From Leptospira montravelensis (GTDB taxonomy: Bacteria; Spirochaetota; Leptospiria; Leptospirales; Leptospiraceae), in NCBI RefSeq assembly GCF_004770045.1, contig NZ_RQFO01000009.1:124001-188000 (forward strand): a stretch of DNA of 64,000 nt, given 5' to 3'. The position numbers and the translations under genes were made by a program. The notes under the pieces are model-generated. The model ran no database searches, was not told the DNA's origin, and saw only the letters and a list, made by a program, of their open reading frames with translations. This document shows, one piece after another, positions 1 through 8,383 of this stretch; position 1 is the first letter of the stretch, and each line of letters opens with the position of its first letter.

Positions 1-729
1 TTAGAAAATATTGGATTTTCTGATGTCACGGGGAAGTCGCTCAATCTCGACATTCCATTTCGCGATGAATCCGGAAAAACTGTTAAGTTTTCCGATTTTT
101 TATCGAAAGGGAAACCAATCCTCCTATCTCCCGTTTACTTCAAATGTCCTACTCTTTGTAATTTTCATCTCAACGGTGTGTTCCAAGGGTTAAAAGCACT
201 CGATTGGTCCCTCGGTAAAGAATACCAATACATTGCAGTATCCATTGATCCGAAAGAAAATGAGTCGGTTGCTTTTCCTAAAAAAGGGGCTTATTTGAAG
301 GAATATGGTAGGGAAGGTGCTGAATTTGGACTCCACCTCCTCACGGGTACACAGGAATCCATTGATGCTTTAACCAAACAATTGGACTTTCGGTATGCTT
401 GGGATGCAGAAGCAAAACAATACATCCACGCCAGTGGGGTTTACGTTTTGACTCCGGAGGGAAAGGTGTCACGCATCTTTCAAGGGATCCAGCTTGAGCC
501 TAGAGATTTAAAATTTGCCTTCCTCGAGGCATCTTCTGGTAAGATTGGGAGTTTTGTGGACAAGTTTGCTTTATTTTGCTTTCAATTTGATCCGAGAAAA
601 AATAAATATACGATATACGCATACAGGATGATGCAATTCGGGGGGGCGGTCACCTTACTCCTTCTCGGTGCGTTTTTATACATAAACTGGCGAAAAATAA
701 CAAATAACAACCGTCAAGGAGTCACATAG
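1..729 (+). CDS. SCO1/SenC/PrrC copper chaperone for cytochrome oxidase (5' end missing)
   Basis: The frame is open from base 1, so the true start lies upstream; a GTG at 178 is internal and would remove the active site. The visible 242 residues show the SCO thioredoxin fold: the copper-binding CPTLC pair at visible residues 49 and 53, and the distal conserved His in YIHASGVYV near residue 143. A C-terminal hydrophobic segment (about residues 205-228) should anchor the protein with the copper site outside the cytoplasm; most SCO proteins have an N-terminal anchor, which cannot be checked here. SCO proteins deliver copper to the CuA site of subunit II. The next gene, subunit II, starts directly after this stop codon, so translation is coupled and the role in oxidase assembly is well supported. 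Confidence 0.93.
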   Translation, partial: LENIGFSDVTGKSLNLDIPFRDESGKTVKFSDFLSKGKPILLSPVYFKCPTLCNFHLNGVFQGLKALDWSLGKEYQYIAVSIDPKENESVAFPKKGAYLKEYGREGAEFGLHLLTGTQESIDALTKQLDFRYAWDAEAKQYIHASGVYVLTPEGKVSRIFQGIQLEPRDLKFAFLEASSGKIGSFVDKFALFCFQFDPRKNKYTIYAYRMMQFGGAVTLLLLGAFLYINWRKITNNNRQGVT

Positions 730-1692
730 ATGTCTTGGAGCAGTCTCATTCCAGCGACCTCGTTCATGCCTATCCAGGCAACTGAAATCGCAAAAGAAGT
801 CGATCTTCTCTATGCGTTTCTGATCATAGCAAGCCTTGTTTCGTTTGTCATCTTAGTTGGTGGAATGACATGGTTCCTCATCAAGTTCAAACGTACAAGT
901 TTAGACCAGAAATCCGCATACATTACTCACAATAATTTTGCAGAATTTCTTTGGTCGTTCATTCCTCTCATTATCATGATGGGGATTTTCTACTGGGGTA
1001 TGGTCATTTTTGAAAAACTTAGGACCCCTCCAGAAGACATTGCGGCTGAAATTCATGTCACTGCGGAGCAGTGGGCTTGGACTTATCGTTATGCAAACGG
1101 AAAAGAATTTTATAGTTCTGCAAACGATCCTATGATCGTTCCTGCCGGAAAAGCTACAAAACTCGTCCTAACTTCTAAAGATGTAATCCATAGTTTCTTT
1201 GTTCCTGCCTTCCGAACCAAACAAGATGCGGTTCCAGGGAAACTCACACAACTTTGGTTCGAACCAAAACAACCAGGTGAATACATAGTATTCTGTACTG
1301 AGTATTGCGGAACGAAACACTCTGGTATGATGATCAAAATCAAAGCCATTCCTTCTGAGGAATATGCCGCTTGGTACCATGCTGAGAAAAAAGGTGCTGA
1401 TAGTCCTGCAGATCTTGGAAAGACATTATTTGCTCAAAAAGCTTGTGCTTCTTGCCACTCGATCGACGGATCTAGAATTGTGGGACCTACAATGAAGGGA
1501 CTTTTTGGTTCTGGTAGAAAATTTGCTGATGGTAGCCAAACCAAAGCAGATGAAAACTACTTACGCGAATCCATCTTAGTTTCTTCTGCGAAAATCGTAG
1601 AAGGTTATCCACCTGCGATGCCAGTGTTCCAAGGCCAACTCTCTGATGAAGACGTTGCCAACTTAATTGAATATATCAAATCCATTAAATAA
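730..1692 (+). CDS. coxB: Cytochrome c oxidase subunit II with fused cytochrome c domain (caa3 type)
   Basis: This 320-residue protein has two membrane helices (about 27-52 and 73-94). A cupredoxin domain follows, carrying the binuclear CuA site: Cys189, Cys193, His197 and Met200 in FCTEYCGTKHSGM, plus the upstream His in DVIHSFFVP. The C-terminal extension is a class I cytochrome c with haem motif CASCH (239-243) and a candidate distal Met in PPAMPVF. The fusion defines caa3-type oxidases, where electrons enter through the fused haem c. The ATG abuts the stop of the SCO gene, and subunit I follows after 9 nt. There is no obvious signal peptide other than the first helix. Confidence 0.97.
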   Translation: MSWSSLIPATSFMPIQATEIAKEVDLLYAFLIIASLVSFVILVGGMTWFLIKFKRTSLDQKSAYITHNNFAEFLWSFIPLIIMMGIFYWGMVIFEKLRTPPEDIAAEIHVTAEQWAWTYRYANGKEFYSSANDPMIVPAGKATKLVLTSKDVIHSFFVPAFRTKQDAVPGKLTQLWFEPKQPGEYIVFCTEYCGTKHSGMMIKIKAIPSEEYAAWYHAEKKGADSPADLGKTLFAQKACASCHSIDGSRIVGPTMKGLFGSGRKFADGSQTKADENYLRESILVSSAKIVEGYPPAMPVFQGQLSDEDVANLIEYIKSIK

Positions 1693-1701
1693 GGAAGAGA
1701 G

Positions 1702-3315
1702 ATGAGTTCAGCACAGACAAAAACCGAACATGGTCACACAGACCATAATTATCTGAACCACGGATCTGGAATCTGGTCTTGGATGACCACTCTAGACCAC
1801 AAACGAATTGGTCTTATGTATTTTGCTACAGTTTCCACCCTTTTCTTGATCGGTGGTTTCTTTGCTTTGGGAATTCGTTTGCATTTAGCAAAATTTGGCG
1901 CTACGCCACTTTTGGAACCAGATACTTACAATAAATTCATGACCTTCCACGGGGCCATCATGGTATTTATGGTGATCATTCCTGGAATTCCAGCTTTCCT
2001 TGGAAACTTTGTACTGCCCATCCAATTGGGTGCGAAAGACGTAGCTTTCCCAAGACTGAACCTTGCCTCTTATTACATCTTCATCGCAGGAGCTGCCATC
2101 GCTGCTTCCTCTATGATTTTTAACCAAGTGGATACAGGTTGGACTTTCTATACTCCTTACTCGACTGCAAAAACTTCTAACGGAGTGATTTTGTTAGTTT
2201 TGGGTGCATTCACAATGGGTTTTTCTTCCATCTTAACGGGACTAAACTTTATTGTAACCACTCATAAACTAAGAGCACCAGGAATGACAATGGACCGAAT
2301 CCCACTGATGATTTGGGCTTTGTATTCCACTTCCATCATTCAAATCCTGGCAACACCAATCCTTGCGATCACTCTACTCCTCATTGGGGCAGAGAAAACT
2401 CTTGGTGTGGGAATCTTTGATCCAGACCTCGGTGGAGACCCAGTTCTTTTCCAACACTTCTTCTGGTTTTACTCTCACCCTGCGGTTTACATCATGATCC
2501 TTCCTGCGATGGGAGTGATTTCTGAACTCATCACTGCGTTCTCCAAAAAAACAATTTTCGGTTACCGTGCGATCGCTTATTCATCCGTAGCGATTGCGGC
2601 AGTATCCTTCCTTGTTTGGGGACACCATATGTTTGTTTCTGGACAATCCACTTTAGCAGGACTTGTATTCTCCATCATCACTATGTTTGTTGGAGTCCCA
2701 ACAGCCATTAAACTTTTCAACTGGATCTCCACTATGTATCGCGGAACAGTTACCTTCGAAGCGCCTATGCTCTTCGCTCTTGGTTTTATGTTCTTATTCA
2801 CGATTGGTGGTTTAACAGGGGTATTCCTTGCATCAACTGGTATGGACGTTCACTTCCATGACACGTACTTTGTGGTGGCTCACTTCCACTACGTAATGGT
2901 AGGGGGAACTCTTATGGCACTGATGGGTGGAATTTTCTATTGGTTCCCTAAGATGTTTGGAAAAATGACTTCCGACCTAGGTGGTCGAATTTCTTGGGTT
3001 CTTATTTTCACTGGATTCAATGTAACTTTTTTCCCACAATTTGTGCTTGGTGCAATGGGAATGCCTAGACGTTACTTTGACTATCTTCCTGAATACACAA
3101 ACCTCAACCAAATCTCTACAGTGGGTTCTTGGCTCATCGGCCTTGGATTCTTAGTGGGTCTTATCACAATCATTCATGGAATTTTGAAAGGGGAAAAAGC
3201 TTCTGACAATCCTTGGGGTGCAAAAACACTCGAATGGCAAACGTCTTCTCCTCCTCCACACGAAAACTTTACAACTACTCCAACAGTAACTGCAGGGCCA
3301 TATGACTTCCGTTAG
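1702..3315 (+). CDS. coxA: Cytochrome c oxidase subunit I (A2-type haem-copper oxidase)
   Basis: This 537-residue, twelve-helix catalytic subunit reduces oxygen and pumps protons. Visible haem and copper ligands include the low-spin haem His in MTFHGAIMVF, the CuB/Tyr cross-link motif SHPAVYIMILP, the CuB His pair in VWGHHMF, and HDTYFVVAHFHYV with the haem a3 and a Fe ligands. The D-channel glutamate found in A1 oxidases (HPEVYI) is replaced by Ala, and the motif reads FYSHPAV. This is the YS signature of the A2 subgroup (as in Thermus and Rhodothermus caa3 enzymes). A start preceded by GGAAGAGAG fits. Subunit III overlaps its last 14 bases. Confidence 0.98.
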   Translation: MSSAQTKTEHGHTDHNYLNHGSGIWSWMTTLDHKRIGLMYFATVSTLFLIGGFFALGIRLHLAKFGATPLLEPDTYNKFMTFHGAIMVFMVIIPGIPAFLGNFVLPIQLGAKDVAFPRLNLASYYIFIAGAAIAASSMIFNQVDTGWTFYTPYSTAKTSNGVILLVLGAFTMGFSSILTGLNFIVTTHKLRAPGMTMDRIPLMIWALYSTSIIQILATPILAITLLLIGAEKTLGVGIFDPDLGGDPVLFQHFFWFYSHPAVYIMILPAMGVISELITAFSKKTIFGYRAIAYSSVAIAAVSFLVWGHHMFVSGQSTLAGLVFSIITMFVGVPTAIKLFNWISTMYRGTVTFEAPMLFALGFMFLFTIGGLTGVFLASTGMDVHFHDTYFVVAHFHYVMVGGTLMALMGGIFYWFPKMFGKMTSDLGGRISWVLIFTGFNVTFFPQFVLGAMGMPRRYFDYLPEYTNLNQISTVGSWLIGLGFLVGLITIIHGILKGEKASDNPWGAKTLEWQTSSPPPHENFTTTPTVTAGPYDFR

Positions 3316-4075
3316 TTCTTCAAGTGAATTTCACCACCAACACCATTTTAAGAGTGCAGACCACCAGTATGCCTCTTCCAAACAAGGAATTTGGTTATTC
3401 CTTTGCACTGAGATTCTAATGTTTGGTGGCCTATTCGTAGGTTACCTTATTTATCATTCTCTTTACCCAACTGTTTTCAAAAATGGTTCGGAAACTTTGG
3501 ATTGGAAAATGGGCGCTGTGAACACAGTTGTCCTTCTCATTAGTTCTTTTACAATGGCTGCAGCCATTAACTACGTGCAACGTGGTTTGCATAAGATTGC
3601 TGCGATCATGCTCGCTCTTACGATTGCTTGTGCTGGTGCCTTCATGGTAATTAAATACTTTGAATACAGCCACAAGTTCCATGTAGGAACAGTTCCTGGA
3701 AAGTTCTCCCTTGTGGATCCTTCTTGTGCTGCTGGTGGAAAAAGAGCAGAGTGCGAATCTAAAATTTCCGCACTTCTCAAAAACCCTGCAGAATTAGAAA
3801 AGAACCATGTAAGTGCAGAAGAAGTCACTCGATTGAAAGCAGTGATCTCTCAGCCAAAATGGGAAATGTTCTACGGTTTTTATTTTGTCATGACTGGTCT
3901 TCACGGGGTTCACGTGGTAGCTGGAGCCTTCCTTATCTTTTGGGTTTTTATCAAAACACTAAGAAGAAAGGTTGGTCCTGAATACTACACTCCTGTTGAA
4001 GGTGTGGGTCTTTTCTGGCACGTTGTGGACTTGGTATGGATTTACCTCTTCCCACTTCTTTATTTGGTAGGATAA
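3302..4075 (+). CDS. coxC: Cytochrome c oxidase subunit III with a Cys-containing insertion
   Basis: Subunit III belongs to the oxidase core and stabilises proton uptake. The core signatures are visible: KQGIWLFLCTEILMFGG near residue 30 and FYFVMTGLHGVHVVAG near residue 200. Between the middle helices lies a hydrophilic insert of about 65 residues (roughly 122-190) with two cysteines about nine residues apart (near 142 and 151); typical five-helix bacterial subunits of about 200 residues lack it. The His-rich N-terminus (HHQHH) is another feature. The gene overlaps coxA by 14 nt, indicating translational coupling, and subunit IV starts 13 nt downstream. Confidence 0.95.
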   Translation: MTSVSSSSEFHHQHHFKSADHQYASSKQGIWLFLCTEILMFGGLFVGYLIYHSLYPTVFKNGSETLDWKMGAVNTVVLLISSFTMAAAINYVQRGLHKIAAIMLALTIACAGAFMVIKYFEYSHKFHVGTVPGKFSLVDPSCAAGGKRAECESKISALLKNPAELEKNHVSAEEVTRLKAVISQPKWEMFYGFYFVMTGLHGVHVVAGAFLIFWVFIKTLRRKVGPEYYTPVEGVGLFWHVVDLVWIYLFPLLYLVG

Positions 4076-4088
4076 AAGGTATAATAGA

Positions 4089-4685
4089 ATGGAATACGTA
4101 ATCAATTACGGACTTTACTTCATTGCTCTCGTTGCAGTTTTCACTCCAATTCTTGGATTTGGAATTTTTGCACCTGGGATTGCAACGGCTACCATTTTAG
4201 GATTTATCGTAAACTGGTTCGGTCAGTTTTTTCAAACAGACCGTTTCGCAAAATTTACAGAAGAAAACAAAGATAGTAAATTGCTAAAATTTGTTTTAGG
4301 TGATGAAGATCACAAAGAAGACCATGCTTCAGCATCCATGTGGGTAGAAGATGGAGAAGAGGAAGAAGAACATGACCACCATGTGATTTCCATTAAAACA
4401 TATGTTTATGTTCTTTTGGCTCTATTCTTTGGAACTTTTGTTACCGTTTGGGTAGCGCAGTATGATTTAGGAAAGTGGAACATGATCGTTGCTATGGCTG
4501 TGGCGACCTGTAAGGCTTTCTTCGTTTTGGCTTACTTCATGCATTTAAAGTATGATAATATGCTGAACCGTGTTATTTTTCTTTCTGCTTTTGCCTTCTT
4601 GGCTTTGTTGTTTGCCTTCTCTTTCGGAGACATTATTTCTCGAATTGCTCCGTCTACAGAGTTCCCAGCAAAACCTTTCTTCTAG
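4089..4685 (+). CDS. Cytochrome c oxidase subunit IV family protein with extra N-terminal membrane segment
   Basis: The C-terminal half (about 100-185) has the three-helix pattern of the prokaryotic subunit IV (CyoD/CtaF-like) family, with the typical TCKAFFVLAYFMHLKYD stretch. The N-terminal 55 residues add one or two more hydrophobic helices of the small CtaF/caa3 accessory type. The halves are joined by an acidic, His-rich linker (DHKEDHA, then EEEEEHDHH), which might bind metal. At 198 residues it is about twice the usual family length, suggesting fusion of two small oxidase subunits. It is the last gene of the oxidase operon, and a strong intrinsic terminator follows 28 nt later. Confidence 0.85.
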   Translation: MEYVINYGLYFIALVAVFTPILGFGIFAPGIATATILGFIVNWFGQFFQTDRFAKFTEENKDSKLLKFVLGDEDHKEDHASASMWVEDGEEEEEHDHHVISIKTYVYVLLALFFGTFVTVWVAQYDLGKWNMIVAMAVATCKAFFVLAYFMHLKYDNMLNRVIFLSAFAFLALLFAFSFGDIISRIAPSTEFPAKPFF

Positions 4686-4712
4686 AAAAAAATTAACAAA
4701 ACGATTTGAAAG

Positions 4713-4738
4713 AAGCCCGTCCTCGCGCGGGCTTTTTC
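4713..4738 (+). terminator. Rho-independent terminator of the oxidase operon
   Basis: AAGCCCG (4713-4719) pairs with CGGGCTT (4728-4734) across an 8-nt GC-rich loop, and the stem is followed directly by a T run. It sits 28 nt after the subunit IV stop. Confidence 0.85.
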
Positions 4739-4753
4739 GTCTAATGAAGAATC

Positions 4754-6706
4754 GTGTATCACTACCTAAAAACGATTCTCTCTCAATTTTTAGATCTAAT
4801 TCCTGAGAGGAAAATCTATAACGATGATTATGTTAAGGAATTAGACAGACACACTCGAATCATTCAAATACCCGGAAGTATCATTGGCGTTTTTGGGATG
4901 TTAGGATTTGCATTTGATACGGATGCCAAACTCCATCCTGAATTCCCCGAACTTTTCTATTTCCGAATTGGATATAGCCTCTTTTGTTTTTCATATATTG
5001 TTTTTATAATATACAATCATTTGAAAAACAAGTTTTCTAATTGGGAAGGTCTTACTTGGGCTTACCTAACCTACGCTTATCTTTTATTTACAGCAGCTTA
5101 CTACACCGGTCGGATAGCAGACGATGCACCTTATGTTTCTGGATACCAGATGCTTGTGATGATCCTGCCCTTTTTGCCACTCCCAAGAAAAACTTTGTTT
5201 ATCTACTATCCTATCTCTATTTTGATATTTTTTGTATCTGTAATCGTATATAAACCTGACCTCACGCCGGCTGCGGCTAGTTATTCAATGCAGAACTTAT
5301 CAATTAGTTATGTTCTTGGAATTTTTAGTGGTCTTATCATGGAAAGATATCGATTCCATTCTTTTTTGAACCACAAACTAATAATTAATAAAAATGAAGA
5401 AGTTACTAAAACTGTTGATGAAATTCAAACCTTAAAGTCCCAACAAGATGGAGATTATTTTTTAACATCTTTGCTGTTGGAACCTTTGTTGGGGCATGAA
5501 ACCGATGGGAATGCGTTAAATATTGAAACCATAGTCAATCAATATAAAAAATTCAAATTCAGAAACAAAGAATACCAGTTAGGTGGTGATTATGTTTCTG
5601 TTTATAATTTAATTTTGCAGGGAAAACGATACAAAGCCTTTATCAATGGGGATGCAATGGGTAAATCAATCCAGGGTGCAGGTGGTGCCATTGTCCTTGG
5701 GGCAGTTTATAACTCCATTATCATACGTTCCAGGATGGACCCAACTTCTTCGAACAGATCTCCGGAAAGATGGTTACACGATTGTTATTTAGACCTTCAA
5801 AAAATCTTTGAAACTTTTGATGGAGCCATGTTGGTTTCTGCCGTGATTGGGCTCCTCGAAGAATCAACGGGGACTTTATATTTTATTAATTTAGAACATC
5901 CTTGGGTCATTTTATATCGGGATGGAAAAGCAAAGTTTATAGAAGATGAAATTCATTATTATAAATTAGGTGTAATGGAAGTCCCAACCAATCGATTTAT
6001 TTCCGTATTTCAAATGCAAAAAGGAGATAAAATTATCTGTGGTTCAGATGGAAAGGATGATCTTGTAATATCTGAATCAGGGAGATATCGCGAAATTAAC
6101 GAGGATCAAAATTTAATTTTAAATTGCCTTGAAGAATCCAGTGGAGATTTGAAAAACGTTATCTCCGTTTTGAAAACAAAAGGGAAGTTCTCTGATGATT
6201 TGAGTTTGATTTCATTGGAATATAAATTGGGATCGTTTTCCAAACCTGGAATATACTGGAAAGAAGCTAAGAAACTTATCAAAATAAAAGAATATAGTAA
6301 AGCATTGGATGTGTTGTTGTCTTATAATTCAGCCTTAGAAATTTCTATTAAGGAATTAAAATATATCACAAGGTTGTATGAAAAAGAAGGTGTATTACTG
6401 AAAGCAATGGAATATGCAAGTTTGGCTTTGGAAAGTTTTCCTTCCGACACAAGATGGATGTTTCATACCTCTGTTTTATACAAACGATTGTATTCAATTT
6501 ATAAGTCGAAATCATTTTTAGAAGAATCACAAGAGTTGAGTGAAAGGGTGCGGTTAAGACAGCCATCAAATATTGGAAACTTAATTCATTTAGCGGACGT
6601 TTGTCGGTTGAGTGGAGACAAAGATAGGTTCGTATACTTACTCAAACAAATCGAAGTTTTGGAACCCAATAATGCCAAGTTGATTGAATTAAAAGAAAAA
6701 ACTTAA
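4754..6706 (+). CDS. Membrane SpoIIE-type PP2C phosphatase with C-terminal TPR-like region
   Basis: This 650-residue protein has about six membrane helices in residues 25-190, a short coiled linker, a SpoIIE/PP2C phosphatase domain (about 229-480), and a helical TPR-like tail. Phosphatase motifs are QLGGD, NGDAMGKS (near 297) and GSDGKDD (near 430); the metal-binding aspartates are kept. These proteins dephosphorylate STAS anti-sigma antagonists in partner-switching systems. The phosphatase and tail match the C-terminus of the giant protein at 40193-45907 motif by motif (QQDGDYF, NGDAMGKS, ERV-LR-P), so they are paralogous modules. The GTG start at 4754 is the first start after an in-frame stop at 4745. 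No partner gene is adjacent. Confidence 0.88.
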   Translation: MYHYLKTILSQFLDLIPERKIYNDDYVKELDRHTRIIQIPGSIIGVFGMLGFAFDTDAKLHPEFPELFYFRIGYSLFCFSYIVFIIYNHLKNKFSNWEGLTWAYLTYAYLLFTAAYYTGRIADDAPYVSGYQMLVMILPFLPLPRKTLFIYYPISILIFFVSVIVYKPDLTPAAASYSMQNLSISYVLGIFSGLIMERYRFHSFLNHKLIINKNEEVTKTVDEIQTLKSQQDGDYFLTSLLLEPLLGHETDGNALNIETIVNQYKKFKFRNKEYQLGGDYVSVYNLILQGKRYKAFINGDAMGKSIQGAGGAIVLGAVYNSIIIRSRMDPTSSNRSPERWLHDCYLDLQKIFETFDGAMLVSAVIGLLEESTGTLYFINLEHPWVILYRDGKAKFIEDEIHYYKLGVMEVPTNRFISVFQMQKGDKIICGSDGKDDLVISESGRYREINEDQNLILNCLEESSGDLKNVISVLKTKGKFSDDLSLISLEYKLGSFSKPGIYWKEAKKLIKIKEYSKALDVLLSYNSALEISIKELKYITRLYEKEGVLLKAMEYASLALESFPSDTRWMFHTSVLYKRLYSIYKSKSFLEESQELSERVRLRQPSNIGNLIHLADVCRLSGDKDRFVYLLKQIEVLEPNNAKLIELKEKT

Positions 6707-6710
6707 CGCA

Positions 6711-8285
6711 TTAATCCAATTGAATTTTCTTTCTAAATTCCAATGGAGTTATCCCTAAAGTTTTTTTGAACTCTGAGTTGAAACTAGACTTCGATCCAAA
6801 TCCAGTTGTAAATGCAATGGACAAAATGGTTAGTTCTGGATTGTATTTTAATAAACGTTTTGCTTCATCGATTCGATATGAGTTGACATAGGATCGAAAA
6901 CTTTGCCCTAATTTTGCATTGATCAATTCCGAAGTTTGTTGGACATTTAGTCCAATTGCTTTCGCCGTTTTTTCTAAATCCATCATTTCATCGAGATACG
7001 GTTTTGACTCTTTCATCCATAATTCTAACTTTTGAATATAATGATTATAATCGATATTTTCTAATTTAGATTTGGTATACCTGTTACTTAATTGTGACTC
7101 GAGTTTGAACATTCGTTCTGAAATATTATTTCGACTTAATGTTAGATCTTGGTATTTTTGGAATAAATTGAATAACAAAAAGAAAAAATCTATCGGGAAA
7201 GCAAATACGGGACCGTAAGCTGCTAGTAAGGAATATTTTGAAATTCCTAAATAGTAGAAAATAGATATGTATCCGAATACAAAGTATAAGCCCCAACTCA
7301 ATAAAAAGAATACAATTTTTTTATCCCCTAAAATATATACTCGAATACCAGTTAGGAGTATAAACGGAATAGAAACAATATAGGTTAATTGTATCACCTT
7401 AAATAAAAGAGCATATTCATCCGAAAACAAAATTGCTACAGCCAAAAAACAACCAAGCAATGCAAAAAGGAACAATATTCTATCAGCAATTGGAGTTTTG
7501 ATTTTTGTTTGTAGGAATAGTCGCGTGAACTGAAAAGAAGTAGCTACACCAATTGATAAAAAGAATAAAATTGCTTTACTCTGCCACCACGTAGCATAAG
7601 GCCAAAAACTGTGGAAGGAATTTCCATATTGTGTGTTATACCAAAGTGTATGTGTAATGACATAGATAGAGTAATATAAAAAAGCATACATTCGGAATGC
7701 GAGTGCATAAAACAAACTAATGATAAACATGATAGCGCAAATACAAATTAAAGACCAATTGATGGATGTTTCTAATATGGTTTTATTTTGAAATTCTTTT
7801 TCATTCAGTAATAATATTGGAAATGAAATTAAGGAACTCGATTGCAATCGGATGTAGAAATATTTTTCAGCGGAATGGAAGGGGATTCGAAAACCGGGGT
7901 TCAAACCTTCTGGTACAGCCCAGCTTACCTTCGGATAACTGTCTCCTGTTTTGAATTCTGTATAGGAATGATTAGAATTTGGAAAGTACAGTTTTATGTT
8001 ATCTAGAACACGCCACTCAAAAGAAAGTATGCTCCCGGGTTTAAACGTTTCATTGGAAGTTTTCGCCCTAAGCCAAATGACACTTTTTGTGTATTGAAAA
8101 TTCATTGTGTTCACTCTGAATGGATTCCATTCAGGTACCGATTCTATATTGGTAATTTCTACATTATGGGTCACATCCTCAAAATATTCGAATTTGTTTG
8201 TAATGTTGTTTTCGTAAAAATAGGAGCAATTACAGAAAAATAAACTAATATAAATTAGAAAACAGGACTTCAGCCACATCACCAT
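6711..8285 (-). CDS. 7TM-DISM membrane sensor fused to an AraC-type DNA-binding domain
   Basis: The protein has 524 residues. An N-terminal signal or lipobox-like segment (LFFCNCS) is followed by an extracytoplasmic beta domain of the 7TMR-DISMED2 kind (SVIWLRAKTSN), which may bind a carbohydrate or similar ligand. Seven hydrophobic helices span about 175-385, a short coiled stretch follows, and an AraC/XylS helix-turn-helix pair occupies about 425-520 (SYRIDEAKRLL, LSIAFTTGFGSKSSFNSEFKKTLGITP). The output is therefore a membrane-tethered transcription factor rather than a kinase or cyclase. The stop lies 4 nt from the end of the convergent phosphatase gene. Its target is unknown; the divergent LamG lipoprotein 98 nt away is the nearest candidate. 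Confidence 0.85.
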   Translation of the reverse strand: MVMWLKSCFLIYISLFFCNCSYFYENNITNKFEYFEDVTHNVEITNIESVPEWNPFRVNTMNFQYTKSVIWLRAKTSNETFKPGSILSFEWRVLDNIKLYFPNSNHSYTEFKTGDSYPKVSWAVPEGLNPGFRIPFHSAEKYFYIRLQSSSLISFPILLLNEKEFQNKTILETSINWSLICICAIMFIISLFYALAFRMYAFLYYSIYVITHTLWYNTQYGNSFHSFWPYATWWQSKAILFFLSIGVATSFQFTRLFLQTKIKTPIADRILFLFALLGCFLAVAILFSDEYALLFKVIQLTYIVSIPFILLTGIRVYILGDKKIVFFLLSWGLYFVFGYISIFYYLGISKYSLLAAYGPVFAFPIDFFFLLFNLFQKYQDLTLSRNNISERMFKLESQLSNRYTKSKLENIDYNHYIQKLELWMKESKPYLDEMMDLEKTAKAIGLNVQQTSELINAKLGQSFRSYVNSYRIDEAKRLLKYNPELTILSIAFTTGFGSKSSFNSEFKKTLGITPLEFRKKIQLD

Positions 8286-8383
8286 AAGTTTTCAGTAGAA
8301 CGGACCAATTGGGCAAGTGGAAAAAGTGTCCAAAAATATATCTTCGGACGACGATTCCCTGATTTCAGATATGCTTTGGATTT

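Noticed and set aside
178..729. GTG at 178 as the start of the SCO gene
   Set aside because: It would remove the CPTLC copper site, and the frame is open to base 1; the gene simply begins before the window.
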